DNA of 64,000 bases, from positions 3,127,195 through 3,191,194 of the forward strand of contig CALNVZ010003426.1 in assembly GCA_940671915.1 (NCBI GenBank). Reading direction: 5' to 3'. This DNA is from Paracentrotus lividus (Eukaryota; Echinodermata; Echinoidea; Camarodonta; Echinidae). The notes beneath the pieces are model-generated. The model searched no databases. It was not told where the DNA came from and saw only the letters and a list, made by a program, of their open reading frames with translations. This document shows, piece by piece, positions 35,701 through 46,990 of the stretch. Both the position numbers and the translations under genes were made by a program. Each line of letters opens with the position of its first letter. The stretch's first letter is position 1.

Positions 35701-38700
35701 CAAACCAAGTTGCCCATCAGCTCTTAGAGAACAGCAATGGTAACCTGATCACCACCCAAGAGGGCTAAGCTCCCTGCTACGGCAGCCTCCTGTATCCAAG
35801 AGCCCCATGGTTTCACCGACCCTTTAGCCTACTTGAGCTATGCAGTGCTATCAAAAGCCATGAAGAACAACAAGGCAGCTGGGCTCGACGATCTTCTCTG
35901 TGAGCAGATAAAACACCTAGGCCCTGTAGCACTTGACTGGCTCCTCAACATGCTTAACTCCTGCCTCAACTCAAACAACATTCCCAAGATTTGGAGGAAA
36001 TCCAAGGTCATCGCCTTACTAAAGCCAGGCAAAGACCCAGGCGGTCCCAAGAATTACAGACACCATCTCCCTGTTGTGCCATACTTACAAGCTGTTTGAG
36101 CGCCTCCTTCTGAACCGGATCGCCACTTTCGTGGATGACCATCTCATCCCTGAACAGGCTGGTTTTCAGACCTGGGAAGTCCTGCACTGGCCAACTACTC
36201 ACCTTACCAGCACAATCGAGGACGGTTTTGAGAAGGGACTGATACAGGAGCTGCTTTTGTAGACCATCAGCGGCCTATGATACCGTCAATCATCGGATCC
36301 TAGTCAAGAAGCTCTTCGATCTGACTAAAGACCTGAAGTTCACAGAGCTCATTCAAACGATGTTATCCAACAGGCGTTTCTTTGTAGATCTAAATGGAAG
36401 CCACAGTAGAATGGCGCACCCAGAAGAATGGCCTACCTCAAGGGAGTGTCCTTGCGCCTCTCCTCTTAACACCTACACCAACGACCAGCCGGTCATCCAG
36501 ATACCAGGAGTTTCATATATGCAGATGACCTTTGCATCGCCTCACAGTCTGACTCATTCGAGAAGTTGAAGCTGCACTTTCATCTGCCCGGATGGTCTTA
36601 TCCTTCTATGCATCCAACCACCTTCGCGCAAATCCTCTAAGACCCAGATCAGTCTCCACCTCAAGAATAGGGATGCCAACCACCCAGTTGAAGGTTAAGT
36701 GGTATGGGAAGGCCATACAGAATACTCCAAACCCATCTACCTCGGGTCACCTAGATCGCTCCTGACCTACAAGAGTCATATCTTGAAGACGAAGAAGAAA
36801 GTCAGTGCCAGGAACAGCATACTGAAGAAGCTAGCTAATTCAAAATGGGGCACTGATGCAAGCACCATCCGCACACAGCCCTTGCCCTTTGCTACTCAGC
36901 TGCAGAATATGCCTGTCCTGTGTGGGGTAGATCAGCCCATGCTTCAAAGATAGACCCATCACTCAACAGTGCATGTAGGGCCATAACAGGTTGCCTGAAA
37001 CCAACCAAGGTAAACGATATCTACATCCTGAGTGGCATCGCCCCTCCTCACATCAGGAGGCATGTTCTCTCCCAAAAAGAGAAACTTAAGCAAGAAAATG
37101 ACCCACTCCACCCTCTCTTCAACGCCATGCCTGCAATTAGCGCTTAAGATCTAGGCACAGTTTCCTTCATTCTATCGTTCCTTGAACCAAAGCCCCCACA
37201 ACCGTAGGCTAGACCTCTGGTCAACCCGCCTTGCGTCTGCACACACAGTGTCAACACCAGTCCAAAAGAGTCACTCCCACCAGGATTCCGTGAACCTTGG
37301 CCTTCTGGCTGTGTTTAAACCGCTTGCGAGCTGGAGTTGGCCGTTGCAAGGCTCTAATGGTCAAATGGGCATCAACACTGAAGGACAGCCAGTTTGCGAA
37401 TGCGGAGAGGAGGAGACCATGAGTCACCTCCTACAATGCCGCTCTTCTACTCTTCCCCTGTTCCCCAGCTGATCTTTACTACCCTTTCGCCTAATGGGAT
37501 CCTGCGTTCAGTATCTAATGGCAGAGTTTGAATCACATTCTAATTCACAATAAACAAAATTGAGAGAAAGGACTCGAGAAGGAAGAAGAAGTCTACCGGC
37601 CCAATCATAGCGTATAAACTGTTTTGACTAATGTTACAGATGATATCCTGCAAGAGATGGACAAGGGCAGCACTTTGGACATGTCATCAGCATTCGATAC
37701 GGTTGACCATGGCATATACTCCTTAGCCAACTTCATTCTCTAGGAGTTAACGGTGCAGCATTACATTGGTTCAGTTCCTATCTGATTGAACGTTTACAGT
37801 GTGTGGGTATCAGTGGTACCATATCGGGAGCAAGTCATCTGACCTACGGCGTCCCCCGCCCAAGGATAAGTAGGAGGCACCCTCCTCACCCTCATCTTCA
37901 ACCATTAGGCAGTATCATCAAGGCACGCGACATCAATTGTCATTTTTACGCTGATGACATACAGCTGTGCTGCCATTTCTTTGGTTGCAAAGCAACTAGA
38001 GACATGCATCAAAGACACCAACGAATGGATGGACATCTCTAGTCTAAAACTGAATCATCAGAAGTTAATCAGCTTTGGCTCGAGACAAATGCTGAACAAA
38101 ATTTCCATAAAGGACTTTTGTATCAATGTTGGAGATAGTAGCTAGCCTGCATCTTGCAAGGATCGCAGTCTTGGTGTAATCTTCGATACCAACATGTCAT
38201 TCAAGGACCATGTCTCTCATATTTCAAGGTCTATCAGGTATCAGCTACATAACTTGAGCTTTTTCCGCCGATACGTGACCCGAGATGCCACAGAACAACT
38301 AGTCCACGCCCTCATCCCTTCTCGCCTTGACTTTTGCTACTCCCTTTTCGTCAGCCTTTCACGACAACATCTATCAAGTCTCCAACGCCTACAGAACTTT
38401 GCAGCAAGACTGGTAACCCTGACCAAGAAAGCTTCTCACATAACCCCTGTTCTTCAGTCTCTTCACTGGTTACCAACAAATAAGCGCATTACCTTCAAAC
38501 TTTTGTTACTTGCTTATCATGCGGTCCGTGGATCATCAGATCTACCTGCAGAACTCAATCCATGCATATCGACCCTCTCGTAGACTACGATCCACAGACT
38601 CTTCTCTTCTTCAAGTTCACAGAACCCGGCACTCTTGGGCTGCTCACAGCTTTTCCCATGCAGCGCCTTCTTTTTGGAACAGTCTTCCTCTTCTTCTCCG

Positions 38701-39626
38701 CCAAGCTTCATCTGTAACTTCTTTCACACAGCTTCTTTAGACATACATTTTCGCTGCTTAGTTTCAATACCTCACATGTAAAACGTACATTATAAATCAT
38801 TATTATAATAAATAAATTGATATGGATGGGTATGTAACCAACGTCAGTTGTATGATCTAATGTTCCTAAAGATATAATATGTTTTGTAAACGAATTATTG
38901 TGGTTGTTATTTTTATCATCTGATTAAAATATTGTTTGGTATCTTTAATTAATATATCTTGTCTTAAAACGTTCGATAATCTTTGTACCTACATGAGATT
39001 ACAAAAACAAATGTTGAATTTTTTGTACTTCATTATACATGTAAGGTAGCATTACTTGTTATTCTATTTATGTATAGCGCCATGAGCGTCATGCCTGACG
39101 GACGTGTGCGCTGTAACAGAATCCACCATTATTTTTTATTATTTCTTATCTATACATTATGTTGATGCGTCACGGCAATGAATGTGGTAAGCGTGAAACA
39201 GAATGACAACATACTGAAAATCCTTACTTTTCCATGATTTTAGGTATTTGCTCCAAATTACTAGACCGGAAAGTGTGAAACTCGTTACACCTACTAAATG
39301 AATTTGATAAGCATTTTAAACATTTATGAATATTCATCATGAATATTACCTGTATCTCGTTCGAGTCTACCCGGGCTAGATTAGCATCGTAGTCTTGGCA
39401 AAGAGTCTGTGCCTCATCAAAGTTTACTTCTGTGGTGCTCTCAACGAGATATAGCGCGTCATCTAGTCTTTTCCATTCAGACGTTGATTGTTGACATAAC
39501 ACTGCATGATTATTATGAGACAAACAAAATTATGAGTTATATCATTTTTATTCACCTTAGTGGTCTTCCATGGAAACCTGATAGCATGGGCGGCTCCAGA
39601 GCGTTTGGGACGCAAGCAACCCCCCT

Positions 39627-39663
<37 letters not shown>

Positions 39664-40574
39664 TCACACATACATACACACACACGCACGCACGTACGCA
39701 CTCCCTCCTCCAATATTTTCTGTTCTTTTCAAAATGTTCAAGGCGCAGAATAAAATTTGTTGGAGTATGTATTTAAACAAAAAACTCTTGACCACAAATT
39801 AATTCAGATGAAATTTTTAATATGAAAAATGAGGAAAGAGAAAGGAAATTGTATTACAACCGGCAAAATCCTGAAACTGTATTCCAGTAACCGTAAATGA
39901 GAATAATTAAAAAAAACACAGATGATTAAAACATTAAGACATGCTGCTCATTGGTTGCCTTTTCCTGCTACAGCTCCTGCACCTTAAGGCGGGCTCACAC
40001 TATGCGACTTGCTGCGGTGCGATTTTTTAAACAAATAGTAGTTTGCATTATTAATGCGACATTTGAAACTTGCAAAGTTCTCTTATGAAATGTAATTGTA
40101 AAAGAACAATTTTATCAAAATTTTGTTCCAATGCGAATCTTTAATTAGGAGTAAAGGTCAATTACCTTAAAATCGCAAGATCGCAGTGACGTCACTGCGA
40201 TTTGGAAACAATTAGATTTTATACAGAGAAGGGGGTTTGCAATTCAATTTTGATGTTCATAAGAATACCCACAACTTTGTACATTATGAATTTCCGTGTT
40301 TGAATGTTGGTATCTAATAATATTAAAGTTTTCCTGAAAAATCGCACCGCACCAAGTCGTATAGTGTGAGCCCGCCTTTACACTCTCTTGATCATTCTTT
40401 ATAAATCCTTTGTAAGGAGTTAGTAATTTACACAAAAACGAAATAAATGTAAGTATTTTCATGATCAACATTAATGATATAGACACATAGATCTAGAATG
40501 TAATTCTTACCGCTTCGAAAACACACGATCACACTCGCTGAAATTAGAATTCCGATAAACGTTATGAAGGCCAT
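26742..40574 (-). CDS. Receptor gene B, paralogue of A; third lectin exon frameshifted
   Basis: Exons by homology and splice sites: 40574-40511 (signal peptide), 39501-39350, 33411-33296, about 32420-32265, 30599-30294 (Ig-like), 29751-29407 (FN3), 27771-27672 (TM), 26985-26742 (tail). Seven exons have the same length and phase as in gene A and are fully open. The third lectin exon carries single-base indels, a 9-base loss, a changed last cysteine and a poor donor. The tail keeps YELP, YQDL and YVNL, but YADI has become YADV, so the ITAM pair is weaker while the ITIM-like LDYVNL is intact. Introns hold a CR1 LINE with a nested LINE and several small elements. It could be a recent pseudogene, a gene with local sequence errors, or one that skips the broken exon. 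Confidence 0.75.
27046..27518. mobile_element. TA-flanked MITE, family CAGTcTGTGTCA (copy 3)
   Basis: Orthologous by position to the copy at 10127 in gene A: CAGTATGTGTCC at the left, TTGTACCATTTTATTTGAC at the right. Confidence 0.75.
28150..29125. mobile_element. TA-flanked MITE with GGGTACATGCAGGTAATATG ends
   Basis: Exact inverted ends (GGGTACATGCAGGTAATATG and its reverse complement) are bounded by TA. The inner word CCCATATTACCTGCATGTGCAGGTAAT at about 28343 is itself a palindrome. It has no coding frame. It lies in the TM-to-FN3 intron of gene B. Gene A has no such element. Confidence 0.85.
30705..31962. mobile_element. MITE, CAGTGtGTCCCA family, interrupted by a LINE
   Basis: Same element as 13190-13722 in gene A, split here by the LINE at 31137-31849. 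Confidence 0.8.
31137..31849 (+). mobile_element. 5'-truncated LINE with target duplication TGATAGAATAT
   Basis: The open frame 31191-31844 encodes the C-terminal part of a LINE reverse transcriptase: [29 protein letters not shown] and [10 protein letters not shown]. The end is a GTAG tandem tail. The 11-base target duplication TGATAGAATAT flanks it (31126-31136 and 31850-31860). Gene A keeps the unoccupied site at about 13612. The 5' end shows a repeated ACCAGAACATGACTCA segment. RTE/Jockey-like by style; clade not certain. Confidence 0.85.
32265..32420 (-). pseudogene. Frameshifted third lectin exon of gene B
   Basis: Compared with 14190-14027 in gene A, one base is lost before the QPD motif, 9 bases right after it, and several +1/-1 changes follow. 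In the correct entry phase the frame ends at TAA after about 24 codons. In the shifted frame [18 protein letters not shown] is still readable. The donor GTAAGT has become GTACAG. Confidence 0.75.
32936..33118. mobile_element. G/C-run MITE-like element
   Basis: AGTGCAGGGACCGCGCAGC at the left and GGCTCCGCGCATGTAGT at the right are imperfect inverted ends. Between them lie a G-run and a C-run with GGGGCTG / CAGCCCC inverted words. Confidence 0.5.
33640..39150 (+). mobile_element. CR1-type LINE, decayed, interrupted by another LINE
   Basis: Read across stops and frameshifts, it gives a CR1 reverse transcriptase: RRLLERKW near 33782, [20 protein letters not shown] near 34150, [18 protein letters not shown] near 34378, then after the nested insertion (34500-37590) [30 protein letters not shown] near 37945, and the C-terminal part to 38740. 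The 3' end contains GCGCCATGAGCGTCAT. Gene A keeps only the 3' end (19046-19550), so it predates the duplication. It sits in the intron between lectin exons 1 and 2. Confidence 0.85.
34500..37590 (+). mobile_element. Jockey/I-like LINE nested in the CR1 element
   Basis: The target duplication GTCTACCGGC at 34490-34499 and 37591-37600 marks exact ends. Broken frames show an APE-type endonuclease ([25 protein letters not shown] with a preceding GD-like segment), reverse transcriptase ([49 protein letters not shown] near 36510) and a C-terminal Cys/His cluster ([15 protein letters not shown] near 37400). There are many frameshifts and the element is dead. The clade is inferred from motif style. 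Confidence 0.85.
39631..39690. repeat. (CA)n microsatellite
   Basis: Counterpart of 20868-20926 upstream of the first lectin exon of gene B. Confidence 0.95.
39987..40377. mobile_element. Harbinger-like MITE with TTA target duplication
   Basis: Ends AGGCGGGCTCACACTATGCG and ACTATAcGTGTGAGCCCGCCT-like inverse are bounded by TTA on both sides (39984-39986, 40378-40380). Gene A has the single-TTA empty site near 22243. TWA duplications are typical of PIF/Harbinger elements. A GATCGCAGTGACGTCACTGCGAT palindrome lies inside. It has no transposase. Confidence 0.8.
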
Positions 40575-42324
40575 GTCGAAAGAAACAACGTATAAGTAAT
40601 TAGTTACAAGTCGGCGCTAACAAACGATTAATTTTAGGACTGTATTTGATATAGACAGGAAGAGCCTGTTGCCATGACTCGTCCTTATTTGACCCAATAC
40701 AAACTAGTAGGGAAATGCCAGTTGATTTCCTGGGTATGTTGACTTGCGGTTTTTACTGTCAAAGATACGAATAACCGTCGATTATACAGCTAGATTCCAC
40801 GAATCATTGTTATGACTGCAACACCAATTTGATACTGAAACAATTATAAGATGGCTTGTGCGGTGGTCTAAACAGGTAGTATGTGCAGCGTGAAACTGCC
40901 TATACTGAATTTGTATTTAAAAAAAAAAGAAAAAAAAAAAAAAAGGTTGCAGATACGACATGCAGGAGGTTTTTTTACAAAAACGTAGGGATCGCAAAAA
41001 TTTGTGTACCTACGATGGCTACATGCAACCCATGCACGCACATTCCAGTCGCGGATCCAGCATTGGCCCCGGAAAAAAAACTTATCGGCCAAATTGTCTG
41101 GTGATAGTAGCTTTGGCATGGGCCGATGCAATCCTTTATCAAGTGGATGCTGAATCGGCCACTGCATGCCACGTAGCATACGACCTGTTGTCAGTACGAA
41201 ATAACCAAATAAATTTTCTTTGAAATATAGGCGTTTTATAACATATTCAATTTTTTCCAAATTCCATTTGATTGTTGTTTGTTTCACAGACATGAATACG
41301 CTTAATCACGATCTTGGAACTTTTACACGTTGAGCCTATGGCAATGACAAGTTATACAACGAAAGATCATTTCAAGTATAAGCTTGAAAACAACCAACAT
41401 TTATGAAATGTAGGCCTATGCGAGTTAAATTATTATAGGTGAAAGCTGGGTTATAGTCTTGGTAAGATTACATACAAAATCAATGTTATTTGTATCGTTT
41501 GAAAAACCAAACACATTAAAAAGCAATATGAGATATACCAATACTATACAACAGATTTAAGTTCTTGTTCTTTTCAAGAATTTAAAGCTTAATACTAATA
41601 ATTTTTTACACTTAAAATCTTAATTGTAGGCCTATACTTTTCTTTGCATTTATTCGTGGAATTATGAAATCCCCTTTTGGCAACCCTCTATAAGATAGTT
41701 ATCGAAATCGATGACTCACTTAAAAGGCATATTATTGTTGTTTTCTATTCGACAATTATATGCGACAATCAGAAGTTGACGTTGTTATTATATCCGATTT
41801 ATAATTAGAAAAAAAAATGTATAGTTTTTGTGTCACTTTCTATTTTAAGACTGTCATCAAAATCTATGTCACTTTCGAAAACTTAATAACTTTTTCCGAT
41901 ATGAATCTACTTTTGTTTCTATTGGAAATGCGTTTATCATTTATAACAGGGAAGTCAAACCAAAATGTCCATCTAATATGTTCACATACAACGTTTAATC
42001 AATCATTCTAAAAAAAAAAATCGTTATATCGATATCAAAAGGAAGTTAAGGATTTACCTTATTCCGTCTTCTTAGTATCAATAAACGGGAAGAGGATTGC
42101 TGCTTTGTCATTGCTGTTAGAGGATAAAATAATAATTGTTGTAACCATGGTAGGCAGGAGCTTTCATTCAAATAAAATCAAGTAGTTTGACACCACTTTA
42201 ACCTAGTTCTTAAATTTAAAAAATAATAGCCTACCACAATATCACCGATACCGTTTTAGAGGCCACAACATACGTTAATATTACTGCAATTATTGTTGTA
42301 TTTTTCAATAAATGTCTTGTAATC

Positions 42325-42327
<3 letters not shown>

Positions 42328-42415
<88 letters not shown>

Positions 42416-42576
42416 GTATATATATATATGTTTGTGTGTGTGTGTGGGTGTGTGTGTGTGTCTGTGTGTGTGTGTGTGTATAGTTATATAGTCATCAGGA
42501 AGTCACAAAGTTGACGGGTGAATCATTGTTATTATCATTATTATTATCATTATCATTAATTTTTATATTATTTTTA

Positions 42577-42652
<76 letters not shown>
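42328..42652. repeat. (AT)n, (TG)n and (ATT)n microsatellites
   Basis: About 100 bases of AT, then TG to about 42480, then a TTA/ATT triplet array at about 42573-42652. Confidence 0.95.
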
Positions 42653-42655
<3 letters not shown>

Positions 42656-42759
42656 AAGAGTTCTGTATTTTTAAATTTATTAAATTTGTGCTCCATGTTA
42701 AAAATCCTATGGCTCTGTTCGGTGCGTTTGAGTTCTCAAGTAAATAAGGAGAAAGTAAG

Positions 42760-43781
42760 GGGGCCGTCACACTGAGGTCGTTCTATAACGTTCTTGCCCG
42801 TTTTTGCCCGTTTTTAAAAAAAATGCTGAACGGGCTTTGGTCGGGTTGGAACTTATAACTTTGAAAAATAATTTCTTGAATACGATGCTAGGCAGTTCAT
42901 AAATAGTTCTCGTTACGTCAATTCCGTCTTTATCGCGTCCGCAATACGTTGTTATCCAGTTCAGAACGAGTAAACTGCTCGTTCACTCTATACCGTTCGT
43001 AGCACGTCCAAACGGTCACTATAAGTGCCTATGCGCAGCATGAAAAAAGTTAGGTACCACGTTCGTAGTACGTCCTTCTCGTTCAGAGTAAGTCCTACCC
43101 GTTTAAAGAACGTTGTCACTACGTTTAATTTTAGAACTTGAAGCCAGTACGATTTTTTGAACATTTTGACAAAAATCGGAATGCCTTTCCGTTCTCTCCG
43201 TTCGGGCCCGTTCGCCCAGTTCGTAAACAGATTGTAAACGGTCTGTACTAGATTCTAAAAGGTCTGCACTACGTTCAGTCCGTGTGTAAACAGATTGAGC
43301 CCGTTCACCAAGAACTAACTAGAACGCAGTAAGAACTAGCTCAGTGTGACAGGAATTATGACATGCCGTTCTGTTTAAAAATTGAAACGTATGTTCGTAG
43401 TACGTCCTTCTCGTTCAGAGTAAGTCCTACCCGTTTAAGGAACGTTGTCACTACGTTTAATTTTAGAACTTGAATAATTAATATACAATGCTCGTTTGTA
43501 TGACGTCCTAGCACATCTTTAGAACGATTTAAGTACGGCAATTTCGTTTGTAGTACGTCCATCTCGTTTCAGGTACGTTGCCACCCCGTTAAATTTTAGG
43601 ACGAGATGGGTGCCCGATTTTTTTTTGAACACTTTTTTGGAAATCCGACCGAGCTAGTCCATGAAGTTCGTAAACAGATCGTAAGAAGTATTTACTACGT
43701 CCACTCAGTTTACACACAGACTATGCCCGTTCGGCAAAATTTGCAAGGACGTAGTAGGAACGAGCTCAGTGTGACGGGGGT
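42760..43781. mobile_element. ~1-kb TIR element rich in GTACGTCC/CTCGTTC words
   Basis: The left end CCGTCACACTGAGGTCG and the right end CGAGCTCAGTGTGACGG are inverted. A further end-like AGCTCAGTGTGACAGG lies inside at 43338. The inner sequence repeats blocks such as GTTCGTAGTACGTCCTTCTC and AGTAAGTCCTACCCGTTTAA (43061-43120 and 43394-43450). No open frame. The target duplication is unclear. It is absent from module A. Confidence 0.65.
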
Positions 43782-44682
43782 ATAACGTAGCTATTTTGAA
43801 AATATAGCCCTTTTTATGCTAACGTTCTAGACTACGTCCTACGTCTTCCAGCGAAAACACGCTAATATTATGAATATCTTCTTATTTGATGGGATCATAG
43901 AAAATGCCTGCTTAACGACCTGTGTTTCATTATTACCATTTGGTGATTGTGTTTCTGGTAACTGGGTCTCTATGGTAACAACGAATAGCGTCTCCATCCT
44001 ACACGATCTCAACGACATCAATATATGACATTTTAATTTTGTCCAATTAATGTGTTGAAGTCTCTCCTGATGTTAGCTTTTTAAATAATGTGTACCTGTA
44101 GCTTTTGCCGTTTTATCCAGTTCTCGCAGTTTCTAGCATGACATCGATCATTGAGTAATTTAAGCTGCCTTTTTCACAATAAGTCATCCGCAATTCATTC
44201 AAATCTCGCTTGAATTCAACTGAACACGGGCGCTAGTGAAACCAACTAGTAGCCCATGGTTTACAAGGGGAAAGACTGAAGTACCTGTCCTATAGGGTAG
44301 AGATCAACTTATCTTCATGCTCCATTGGATACTCCAGAAGCCGCATTCAGAGTAACCACTGATCGAACCTCTTCTTCTATCGTATGTCATTTGTAGCTAA
44401 ATGGACAGGTGCAGTTTAGAGAGGCAGGCCATGCAGCATCATCAGTAGTTCTGATACGACATTGCTCATGTTGATGTCTCTGATGGCTCATTCATATCTT
44501 GTCAGTACAGTCTGTTGACCATAATGAAGGACAGTATGATCTGGGTTACCACAATAGCATGCTAATTGCTAAACAGTTTTGAATTTTCCAAACATGCGGG
44601 TTGTTTGCAGTCCATGCCTGAAGATTTCTGATTGTGTTGAAGGTTGTCAACTTTCTTAATTCTTATCAAACGCAACAGCACG

Positions 44683-45972
44683 ATGCCAACTATGTCGACT
44701 GATGATCCAGCAAGTTCATTTCGTGATACACCTTTGTGGGTTATCAAAATCGTCACATTGACCATTGGTATCTTACTGATGACCATCACAGTCATTTTAA
44801 TTCCATGTCATCCATGTCTCCGGAAGCAACATTATATCTTCCCCTACAACCTTGTGCTCTCAGATTTAATTGGTGCGATTGTGTTTGCAGTTTACGAAGG
44901 AACCAAACCATTTCCCACAAAGGTATTTCAGTTCTAAAACATTGTAAAAAAAATTATGGGAGTAATCTTTTCACCAGAGAACATTTTCAGATTCTATAGA
45001 CTTCTGGGGTCAGTTAATGTGTTGCCATAACACACAACAAATAATATCGTAGTCTTACAAATGATTCGAATCCACTTTTTTTCAGATCAAGCAAACAGTT
45101 TAACGGAGATTATATTTTTTTTTCATTTGACACAATCAGTAAAAAAAAAATGCCTTACATAGGTTAGCTTTCGGTAGCTGGAACTGTTACCATCTACGGA
45201 CCGTGCATTGCCGAAGCAATAACGGAAAGAAAGATAATTATGCTAGAGAAACGTGGGTCTATAGAAAAAGATCTATTTTCCGTTTGTGTTTCATTTATTT
45301 TCATATATACTTTTTAAAAAAAAACATATGATTTTTAACGGAATTTGATTTGTTATTTGTATTTTCCAGTTCCAAAGGCTCAATGTCATCAATATCTTTT
45401 CAGTTGCAACCTTCGTGGTATCTATTCTAAGCATTGCTTTAATAGCTGGCTACCAATTCGTCACCATTCGTCTAGACCCTTTTGGTACTCTCAACATCAT
45501 CACCACGCCGCGCATGATTGTGACTTGTGTTTTAACGTGGGTGATATCGTTCGCAATGTCTTCAATCGTTGCCTTCAGAAGTAAGGATGTTCTCAATACC
45601 TTTGTGCCGGTTATATCCTGGACAAGCACTCTCATCACAGGACTCTGCTATATCTTCATCTACCGCTCAATTTCCAAGGTACCGTGCAACGGCAGACTTA
45701 CACAGGAAAGGAAGAAGGAGAATCAGAGGGTACTCCGCACGTTTGGTATGGTCTTAGGGACAACCGTACTGTGCTGGATCTTCCCTTGGGTAAGCTGGTT
45801 CCTCACAAGAATCATGGAGATTGAGAGCAATTGTCTTTTTCAAGTTGCCGACTTAATGAATTTCATCAACTGGATTGCAAACTCCATCATCTATTGGTGG
45901 CGTCTGGAAGAGTTTCGGTCACTGTTTAAGTTCTGTAGGATCTCCCAAGCCACGGTAACCGTCAATATGTAG
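44683..45972 (+). CDS. Rhodopsin-like 7TM receptor, intact copy
   Basis: Two exons, 44683-44922 and 45370-45972, join in phase 0 to 280 codons plus stop. Exon 1 encodes TM1 (VIKIVTLTIGILLMTITVIL) and TM2 with NLVLSDLIGA, which carries the family's conserved Asp. Exon 2 encodes TM3-TM7. The end of TM3 reads IALIAGYQFVTIRLDPF, so GYQ stands where DRY is usual. TM6 has CWIFPWVS (CWxP-like) and TM7 has NSIIYWW (NPxxY-like). It is short for the family, with little N- or C-terminal tail. Which ATG is used (44683 or 44692) is open. It lies divergently next to receptor B. It could be an orphan class A GPCR; the ligand cannot be inferred. Confidence 0.8.
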
Positions 45973-46759
45973 ATAACTCTTGAGAAAGATGTGGAGTGAG
46001 ATCTGGCGTACAGGACTTTATCAACGTTAGCAAGATTGACACCCATCATAAAGAATACTAACAGGTTTCACTATAATTTAGGAACATTTAGAATAATACT
46101 CATTTAAAGGACAAGGTCTAACAAAATCGATTTATTTCATTGTGGAAGATATCGTGTGCCGAAGTTTTAAATCATAAATACACTGGCCTCGGTTACTTCA
46201 TGCTACGAATTATATACTTCTTCAATAGTATACTTCCTATGTTGAAGAAGTTTATTCTTGATTCCGAAAGTCAGAATAAATATCGTCTATAAACTCCCAT
46301 TTTGTGAAGGGTAGTTTGTTAAAGATTGACTTCTTGAGCACTTCCTTGATATGAGAATCAACTCAAATAGTATAAGTGTGGATACCGTTTGAACCAGTGT
46401 TGAAAACCTTTATGTTTATGTATGTATTTCTATTCCTCAAGACATGGACATAGGTACAGTCATGATTTTTTCTCAATCTGTCGTAAAGATTATATGTTGT
46501 CGTTTTGTAGTAGGCACAAAGGCACCATCGATACACAATCCTGTTGTCCGATTTAAAAGTAAAATAGAGACTAACGCTTTACTTTGGACGCATGGGTAAA
46601 CGTAAACTGGATTGACATGGTATCATATTAAAGCTCGGATAGGCTTTTGACAAGGTCGCCGATGTTGAAAGTCTGATGCAGAAAGACTGCGAAGCAGCGA
46701 GAGTCGAGTTCGGAAACTTTCTTTCTTTTCAAACAACATTACAATCAGTCGTGCTTTTG

Positions 46760-46817
46760 TGCGTGGGTATGTGTATGTGTGTGGTGCGTGTAGGGGTGTG
46801 CATGTGTTTGCGTGAGG

Positions 46818-46857
<40 letters not shown>

Positions 46858-46975
46858 CCGATATTATGATGATACACACAAACACACATACGCACACACA
46901 CACCCTCACACACACGCAAACTCACCCCTCGAACACATACACACACACACACACACGCACTCTCACCCAAATGCA
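46760..46975. repeat. (TG)n and (CA)n microsatellites
   Basis: TG array at about 46819-46856 followed by CA-rich arrays to about 46970, capable of a hairpin. Mirrored at about 61175-61335. Confidence 0.95.
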
Positions 46976-46990
46976 CATGCGCACGGTTCT

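Larger units (their letters stand above)
40575..44682. other. 5' region between receptor gene B and the intact 7TM gene
   Basis: Divergent intergenic region, about 4.1 kb, longer than in module A because about 2.6 kb (about 41562-44150) of microsatellites and a TIR element are inserted. The remaining flanks match module A closely. No core promoter is recognisable. Confidence 0.45.

Noticed and set aside
42495..42770. Poly-Asn / poly-Leu frames on both strands
   Set aside because: They are translations of the ATT/AAT triplet microsatellite.
45168..45281. Open frame between the two 7TM exons, ERKIIML resembling a TM3 end
   Set aside because: Weak acceptor and donor; exons 1 and 3 already supply TM1-TM2 and TM3-TM7 in matching phase.
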